Of a stretch of DNA of 64,000 bases, positions 59,659-64,000 are shown one piece after another. How positions within the stretch are numbered: the stretch's first letter is position 1; each line of letters begins with the position of its first letter. The stretch is from assembly GCA_020444065.1 (NCBI GenBank), contig JAHLLQ010000003.1:320979-384978 (forward strand), written 5' to 3'. This DNA comes from a bacterium (GTDB taxonomy: Bacteria > Sumerlaeota > Sumerlaeia > SLMS01 > JAHLLQ01). Made by a program: the position numbers and the translations under genes. The notes under the pieces are model-generated. The model did not search any database and had not been told where the DNA came from. It saw only the letters and a list, made by a program, of their open reading frames with translations.

Positions 59659-59891
59659 CGCGCTTTCAGCGCTCCGCGTAGGAGCCCAGGGTCCCCAGGG
59701 CTGGCGCCCTGGGCTGATATGGGACGGGGCGTTGCCCCTTGCGGATGGCGAGTGCGAGGAAGATCTTGCGGTGACTTGGGCATCTTGCCCAAGCCCAGAG
59801 GCGTTGGAATTTAATGGAGTTTGTGGGCTGACGATCCTGGTCAGATTGTGGCTGGCGGGTTGGCTCATGGACAAGGTGCCCAAGTCACCTC
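59659..59891 (+). repeat. composite repeat family C, copy 2
   Basis: CGCGCTTTCAGCGCTCCG, CCCCAGGGC/GCCCTGGGCTG, ACGGGGCGTTGCCCCTT, CTTGGGCATCTTGCCCAAG and GGCTCATGGACAAGGTGCCC ending GTCACCTC repeat the order of copy 1 at 55311. Confidence 0.65.
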
Positions 59892-59924
59892 AGAGAGGTC
59901 TGCCTGGCCTTCCGGACCTGGGCG

Positions 59925-61136
59925 CTACCGCCATTGGGCGCGGTAGAGCATCAAAATGCCGAGGCCGCCGATGATGAGGTTGGGGAGCATCAGGGCGAAG
60001 ATGGCGATGGGCATTCCGACACCGTATTGGCCGATCTTGGCGCCCAGGGTGAGCAGCGCGTAGTAGACGGCCATCAGAACGAAGGCGACGAGGAAGGAGA
60101 GCGATTTGGCGCGCGGGCGAACTTCGATGCCGAGCGGAATCGCGATCAGGATGAAGGCGAGCGCGGAGAAGGGGAGCGTGAAGCGCTGGAGCATCTCGTT
60201 GCGGGCGGAGAAGTAGGTCTTCCACTCGCTGTACATCTCGCGGTGGTCCTTGTCTTTGAGGACGGGGATGGTGGGCGGGTTGGAGAGGTACTCGCGCAAC
60301 TGGAAGAAGTCCATCTCGCGGGGGCGAACCTCTGCGAGTTCGACGGCGTCCTCGGAGCCGCCCTCGAGGGCCATGGTCATTTCGGAGAACCGGAATGTTG
60401 TGGTGGCGGATTGATTCTCCGGGCCGGTCGGCATCAGCAGGCCGTCGCTGAGAACGACGTTGAGTTGCTGGTCGGTGAGGTCGCCCTCGATGGTGCCCTT
60501 GTCGGAGAAGATCAGGAATTCGCGATCGCGATCGCCGCCGTCGACGCCACCGATCATGGCTTCGGGTTCGACCTTGATGCGCATGTTCACGCCGCGCATT
60601 TCGAGGAGCGAGTTGGAGGCGCGTTGGCCGCCGGCGCGTTCCTCGAAGAAGAGGGTGACTTCCGTGTCCTTCGGGCCGAGGTCGCCGTAGAAGCGGCCGG
60701 GCTGCAGGTTCGTCAGAAGTTCGAACTGGATGCGATAACGCAGGTCGTCGACTTTGCCGAACATGCGCGGGATCAGGATCGAGTTGCCCCACATCAGTGC
60801 GGCGGAGACGAGCAGGCCGAAGACGACGGCCGGCACGAACGCGCGGGTCAGGGAAATGCCGGCCACGCGGATGGCGAGGATTTCATTCTCGTTGGTCAGG
60901 CGGCCGATGGCGATCAGGGTGCCGAGCAGGATGGCCATCGGGATCGTCAGCGAGAGAAGCGTGACGACGACGACGCCGAGCAAGTGCAGGAAGATGTCGC
61001 CGCTGATGCCGGACTGGAGGAGGATCTCGGCCCAATCGAAGAGGCGCACGATCAGCAGCACAAATGTGAAGAAAAACCCGCTGATGACGATCGGGCCGAT
61101 GAGCTCTTTGATTATATAGGCGTAGAGAGTCTTCAA
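59925..61136 (-). CDS. LptF/LptG family permease
   Basis: LptF and LptG are the membrane subunits of the ABC complex that extracts LPS from the inner membrane. The 403-residue protein has the family layout: two N-terminal helix clusters (IIKELIGPIVISGFFFTFVLLIVRLFDWAEILL; VVVVTLLSLTIPMAILLGTLIAIGRLTNENEILAIRVAGIS), a periplasmic jellyroll of about 170 residues, and three C-terminal helices (FTLPFSALAFILIAIPLGI; SFLVAFVLMAVYYALLTL; MPIAIFALMLPNLIIGGLGILML). AGGA followed by a TTG gives start 61136; an ATG 16 codons upstream is an alternative. LptF and LptG cannot be told apart here. No partner is adjacent. Confidence 0.9.
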   Translation of the reverse strand: MKTLYAYIIKELIGPIVISGFFFTFVLLIVRLFDWAEILLQSGISGDIFLHLLGVVVVTLLSLTIPMAILLGTLIAIGRLTNENEILAIRVAGISLTRAFVPAVVFGLLVSAALMWGNSILIPRMFGKVDDLRYRIQFELLTNLQPGRFYGDLGPKDTEVTLFFEERAGGQRASNSLLEMRGVNMRIKVEPEAMIGGVDGGDRDREFLIFSDKGTIEGDLTDQQLNVVLSDGLLMPTGPENQSATTTFRFSEMTMALEGGSEDAVELAEVRPREMDFFQLREYLSNPPTIPVLKDKDHREMYSEWKTYFSARNEMLQRFTLPFSALAFILIAIPLGIEVRPRAKSLSFLVAFVLMAVYYALLTLGAKIGQYGVGMPIAIFALMLPNLIIGGLGILMLYRAQWR

Positions 61137-61245
61137 AACATTCCTGACGGCGGCAAGGTGCCGAAGGGGAATTGGGTGAAACAACGGCGCCCCGTGTCAA
61201 GCCGTGACACGGGGCGCAGACCAGTTGCGTACGGAGACTGCTGGC

Positions 61246-61587
61246 CTAAAGCTCTCGCAGAGCCTCCTCGTCGTAGCCGAAAACCGCCCTTTTGCCCTTC
61301 ACCGTGATGGGCCGCTTGATGAGGGTTGGGTCCCGCATCATGAGTTCGATCGCGCCCTTTTTGGTGGGTGGATCGTCCTTCAGGCCGTGGTCGCGGTAAG
61401 GAGCCGAACGCGTGTTCAAGAACGCTTTGACGTTCTTCGCATCGATGTGGGTCTCCAGCAGGGAACGCGGGGGCGGATATTCATCCAGATCCCGCATATC
61501 CAGGGAATGACCCAGGCTCTCCAACAACTTCTGGACCTTCCTGCACGTCTGGCAACGTGGCTTATAGTAGAACGTCACTTTTGCCAT
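61246..61587 (-). CDS. ArsC/Spx-like thioredoxin-fold protein
   Basis: The 113-residue protein has the CxxC opening MAKVTFYYKPRCQTCRKVQK, then DLDEYPPPRSLLETHIDA and the family end PTLIKRPITVKGKRAVFGYDE. This is the Spx/ArsC-like (YffB) arrangement. ArsC reduces arsenate, and Spx and YffB regulate or reduce thiol partners; the RPI...GF/Y end is shared by all. The function cannot be fixed. The start at 61587 lies in a 5' region with a hairpin (GCCAAAATCTGGC/GCCAAGATTTGGC-like), and GAGGAG lies 13 bases upstream. Confidence 0.85.
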   Translation of the reverse strand: MAKVTFYYKPRCQTCRKVQKLLESLGHSLDMRDLDEYPPPRSLLETHIDAKNVKAFLNTRSAPYRDHGLKDDPPTKKGAIELMMRDPTLIKRPITVKGKRAVFGYDEEALREL

Positions 61588-61726
61588 TAGAACAGAGGAC
61601 TCCTCGTGCCAGATTTTGGCAATAACGCCTGCAAAGCCAAATCTTGCCACACCCCTTTGCCGAAATTCAAGTGCCAAGTCGGCTAACGTCAAAAAACGAG
61701 GGACGGTGTCGGGGCGAGGAACGTCA

Positions 61727-64000
61727 TCACACAGCGAGCCTTTGCTCGCCCGCTTCTTCCACCAGGACATCGGCTTCGGACAGCTTGAGCAGTAGCCCCC
61801 AGCCGTGTCGCGTGGCGATGAGGCCCCCGCCGGCGGGGCAGAGGGCTTTGTCGACGGCGCGACGGTGGTGGAACACCTGCTGGCGCTCGACCGCGGCATC
61901 GGGCCACAGGGTCTGTTCGATCTCGATGTAGCTCACCGCGTTGCCGGCGCGCCCGGCGAGAAGGCGCAGGAGCGTGTACTGGGTCGGGGTGAGGGCGATC
62001 CGGCGGCCGTCGAATTCGACGTGGCCCGGGCTCTCGGAGGGGAAGACGAGGCGTGGGGTGTGTTCGGCCGAGGCGGGCTGGGCTGCGGGCGGTTCCTTTC
62101 TGTGGAGGCGTTCGCCAGCTTCCGCCAGGCGCATGTTCTCACCGAGGCCCGCGGCGAGATCCTCGAAGCCCTTGATGAGTTCCTCGGGCGCTCCAACGGC
62201 ACCTGCGGTGTCGGCCGCGGCCGTTGCCAGCCATGAGGTGGTAGCAGCGATTCGGATGATCTGACCAGCCGGAATGCCGTGGAAATCTTCGATCTCCCCG
62301 ATGGCGTCGCCAGCCAGCCAGTCGAGCATCACCATGGTACGGCGGCAGGCCTGGTGATGCGAGAAGGGCGCGCCCGATTCGGTCTCGAACATCGCGCGCA
62401 GGTGCCGGCCCAGGCCGCCGGAGCCGAACTGGTCGACAAGGCCCGTCGGCCAGACGTTGTGGCGCCAGTCACTCCACGTCACGGTGAAGGGGACGTCCTT
62501 CCATTCGTTTGCGAGCATCAGGAAGAAAAGCAAGTCTGACAAGCCGTGTTGCTTGTCGGTGTGGCGTAGGACTTCCACCCAGCGGACGAGCGTTTCGGGT
62601 TGGATTCCACCGCTGGCGAGGGCCTCGCCGAGAGCCGTCAGAGGGAGTTGATTGGCCGAGTCCTCTCGCCAGAGTCCCCACTGAGCGCCCTCCTCGATTG
62701 CGCGGGCCAGGCGGCCGCGGATGATGTCGGGGCCGCGCAATTGCCCACCGGCCGACGCCATCAGGAATGCCAGGAGCCCCTCCTGGGTGGAGGCGCGGCC
62801 TTCACGCAGCAGTTCCGCCACGGCGTTCGTCAAAGGGCCGGCGCCAAGGGGCGATTCGACGGGTTCGATGCGGGGCGTGATGAAGGTGCGCCAGGCTTGC
62901 TCGCGGGCGAATTCGCCCTCGACAAGGATCATGGAACGCCCGAAGTCGCACCCACGTCGACCGGCGCGGCCGCCTTGGTTCAGGAAGCGCCCGCGGGAGA
63001 GCGGGACGGCGGTGCTGGAACGTGCAAAGGCATTGCGCTCAATCATGTAGGGCGATTGCACGACGGTGGCGGCGGTGAGGTTCACGCCCTGGTCGAGCGT
63101 TGGCGTGGCGACTAGAATCGCTATCGCGCCGTCGTTGAACGCGGCTTCAACGAGCCGCCGGTGGGGGGCGGGCATGTCGCCGGTGTGGAGCCCGATTCCG
63201 TGAGCCAGGAGTTCTTCAAGGCGATCGCGGGAGAGCTGGCGTTCTGTGGTGGATAGCTCGGCGAGGGCGGACTCGGCTGGCGGGAAGGCCTCCTCGCGGG
63301 CGAGTTCCTGGGCGAGGCATTCGGCTTCGCGGCGTGTGGTGCAGAACCGCAGGACGGGCCCGGCGGCGCGCGCCAGCCGGATCATGGCCTTGGCCGCGCG
63401 GGTTTCGGCGGGGACGGAATCGTCGGCGACTGGTTGGATCAGGTCCTCGGTGCCGGACTGGCCGCCGTGGGCCTCGCGCCAATGGAAGACGCCAGTCTGG
63501 ACATCGAGCACACCTTCGCGCAAGGGCACGGGGCGGACCTCCGATCGCACCAATCCGATCCCCCAGGTGGCAGCGAGTGCTTCGGCATTACCAAGCACTG
63601 CGGAGAGCGCGAGGAGTTGCGGGCGTTCGGGCGCCAGCTTCCATCGCGTCAGGAAGAGATCGATTGCGGCGCCGCGTTCACCGTCGCCCAGAAGCTGGAC
63701 TTCATCGGCAACGATGAGCCCGATTCTGCCAAGCATTGATGCTTGGCGACCGAGGAGAGCGAGGGCCTTCTCGTACACGGCTACAACGAGATGAATTCGG
63801 CCTTTCAGGATGTCGCGATCGTGTTCGCGGCGGTCTCGAGTGGTGCAGGCCACGCGGATCCCGAGGGGGCCGTAGCGCTCGGCGAATTCCGCGGCCTTCT
63901 CCTCAGCCAGCGCGCGGGTCGGCACGAGAAACAGGACGAGGCGCGAGCGGGTCAGTTGGTTGAGCGCGGCGAGTTCCGCGACCAGGGTCTTGCCGCTGGC
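61727..64000 (-). CDS. Ski2/Hel308-like helicase with C-terminal winged helix (partial)
   Basis: The gene runs off the window end; 757 codons are visible. SGKTLVAELAALNQL near the window edge is the Walker A/helicase motif I region, followed by FLVPTRALAEEKAAEF (Ia), LIVADEVQLLGDGERG (motif II, DEVQ), FCTTRREAECLAQ (IV), LVATPTLDQGVNLTAATVV (V) and NQGGRAGRRGCDFG (VI). This is a superfamily 2 helicase of the Ski2/Hel308 class. The last 110 residues are distinct: LTPTQYTLLRLLAGRAGNAV, SYIEIEQTLWPD, VFHHRRAVDKAL and TRHGWGLLLKL match an OmpR/PhoB-type DNA-binding winged helix, an unusual fusion. The nucleic-acid substrate is unknown. Confidence 0.9.
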   Translation of the reverse strand, partial: ASGKTLVAELAALNQLTRSRLVLFLVPTRALAEEKAAEFAERYGPLGIRVACTTRDRREHDRDILKGRIHLVVAVYEKALALLGRQASMLGRIGLIVADEVQLLGDGERGAAIDLFLTRWKLAPERPQLLALSAVLGNAEALAATWGIGLVRSEVRPVPLREGVLDVQTGVFHWREAHGGQSGTEDLIQPVADDSVPAETRAAKAMIRLARAAGPVLRFCTTRREAECLAQELAREEAFPPAESALAELSTTERQLSRDRLEELLAHGIGLHTGDMPAPHRRLVEAAFNDGAIAILVATPTLDQGVNLTAATVVQSPYMIERNAFARSSTAVPLSRGRFLNQGGRAGRRGCDFGRSMILVEGEFAREQAWRTFITPRIEPVESPLGAGPLTNAVAELLREGRASTQEGLLAFLMASAGGQLRGPDIIRGRLARAIEEGAQWGLWREDSANQLPLTALGEALASGGIQPETLVRWVEVLRHTDKQHGLSDLLFFLMLANEWKDVPFTVTWSDWRHNVWPTGLVDQFGSGGLGRHLRAMFETESGAPFSHHQACRRTMVMLDWLAGDAIGEIEDFHGIPAGQIIRIAATTSWLATAAADTAGAVGAPEELIKGFEDLAAGLGENMRLAEAGERLHRKEPPAAQPASAEHTPRLVFPSESPGHVEFDGRRIALTPTQYTLLRLLAGRAGNAVSYIEIEQTLWPDAAVERQQVFHHRRAVDKALCPAGGGLIATRHGWGLLLKLSEADVLVEEAGEQRLAV

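Larger units (their letters stand above)
59481..59924. other. intergenic region filled by repeats E and C
   Basis: The 444 bases upstream of htrA contain a triple CACGRA copy (59588-59618) and the second composite C element (59659-59891). There is no gene. Confidence 0.6.

Noticed and set aside
59481-59792. N-terminal extension of the HtrA frame
   Set aside because: The extra ~100 codons read through intergenic repeat C and E; the signal/anchor starts at 59480.
59934-61307. 457-codon plus-strand frame opposite the Lpt permease
   Set aside because: It is Asp/Glu/Gln-rich antisense shadow without a start site; the minus strand encodes a full LptF/G fold.

Overview
The window is 64 kb of a GC-rich bacterial chromosome with a Gram-negative-type envelope: an LptF/LptG-family permease, an ExbB/ExbD pair, a periplasmic HtrA protease, a NlpD-like LysM/M23 protein and signal-peptide lipoproteins. 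Nothing in it fixes the phylum. The plant-type DapB, DUF1566, DUF4384/PEGA and lamin-tail surface proteins, TPR-rich kinase and abundant intergenic repeats fit a PVC-adjacent or candidate-phylum lineage, but that is inference only. There is no prophage, CRISPR array, rRNA or recognisable transposase. The content is mostly housekeeping and envelope genes with small accessory genes between them.

Layout. 1-3 kb: a DUF6843-like protein, dapB, tRNA-Thr(GGT), and a Fic protein preceded by a cluster of palindromes. 3-7.3 kb: uvrA and a membrane protein. 7.4-16.9 kb: a 1236-residue Ser/Thr kinase with TPRs, ppk2, a membrane protein with a truncated neighbouring paralogue, a flavin reductase-like protein, a GNAT-like protein and two secreted unknowns. 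17-21.8 kb: an FkbM methyltransferase, argG, then a mosaic of small genes (membrane protein, DinB, GxxExxY nuclease-like) bracketed by a three-unit CACGRA repeat. 22.5-29.6 kb: a large secreted protein, yidD, a lipoprotein, a DUF1566 protein and a second Fic protein. 29.6-34.7 kb: a membrane protein and the classical rpsB-tsf-pyrH-frr-uppS translation/envelope operon on the minus strand. 35-43 kb: a GH66 dextranase-like glycosidase with a palindromic promoter, a tandem paralogue pair, an FHA-GAF-HD-GYP signalling protein, a DUF4384/PEGA protein and a UbiA-like membrane protein. 43-51 kb: a DUF1232 protein overlapping an unknown gene, a zinc-ribbon/TPR protein coupled to an M48 peptidase, a response regulator-PP2C phosphatase, and exbB-exbD. 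51-64 kb: a 20-codon ORF with a perfect Shine-Dalgarno, an MFS transporter, pdxJ, an RF-1-domain factor, the LysM/M23 protein, a GT39-like glycosyltransferase, an AEC transporter, HtrA, an Lpt permease, an ArsC/Spx-like protein, and a Ski2/Hel308-like helicase with a C-terminal OmpR-type winged helix that runs off the window end.

Functional threads. Signalling is prominent: Ser/Thr kinase, FHA-HD-GYP and receiver-PP2C. Envelope upkeep links uppS, the Lpt permease, HtrA, the M48 and M23-like proteins, YidD and ExbBD. At least five families of intergenic repeats recur across the window and often abut start or stop codons. One family lies directly upstream of the PD-(D/E)XK-like GxxExxY gene. 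That pairing, the Fic operators and the helicase-winged-helix fusion are the most promising leads.
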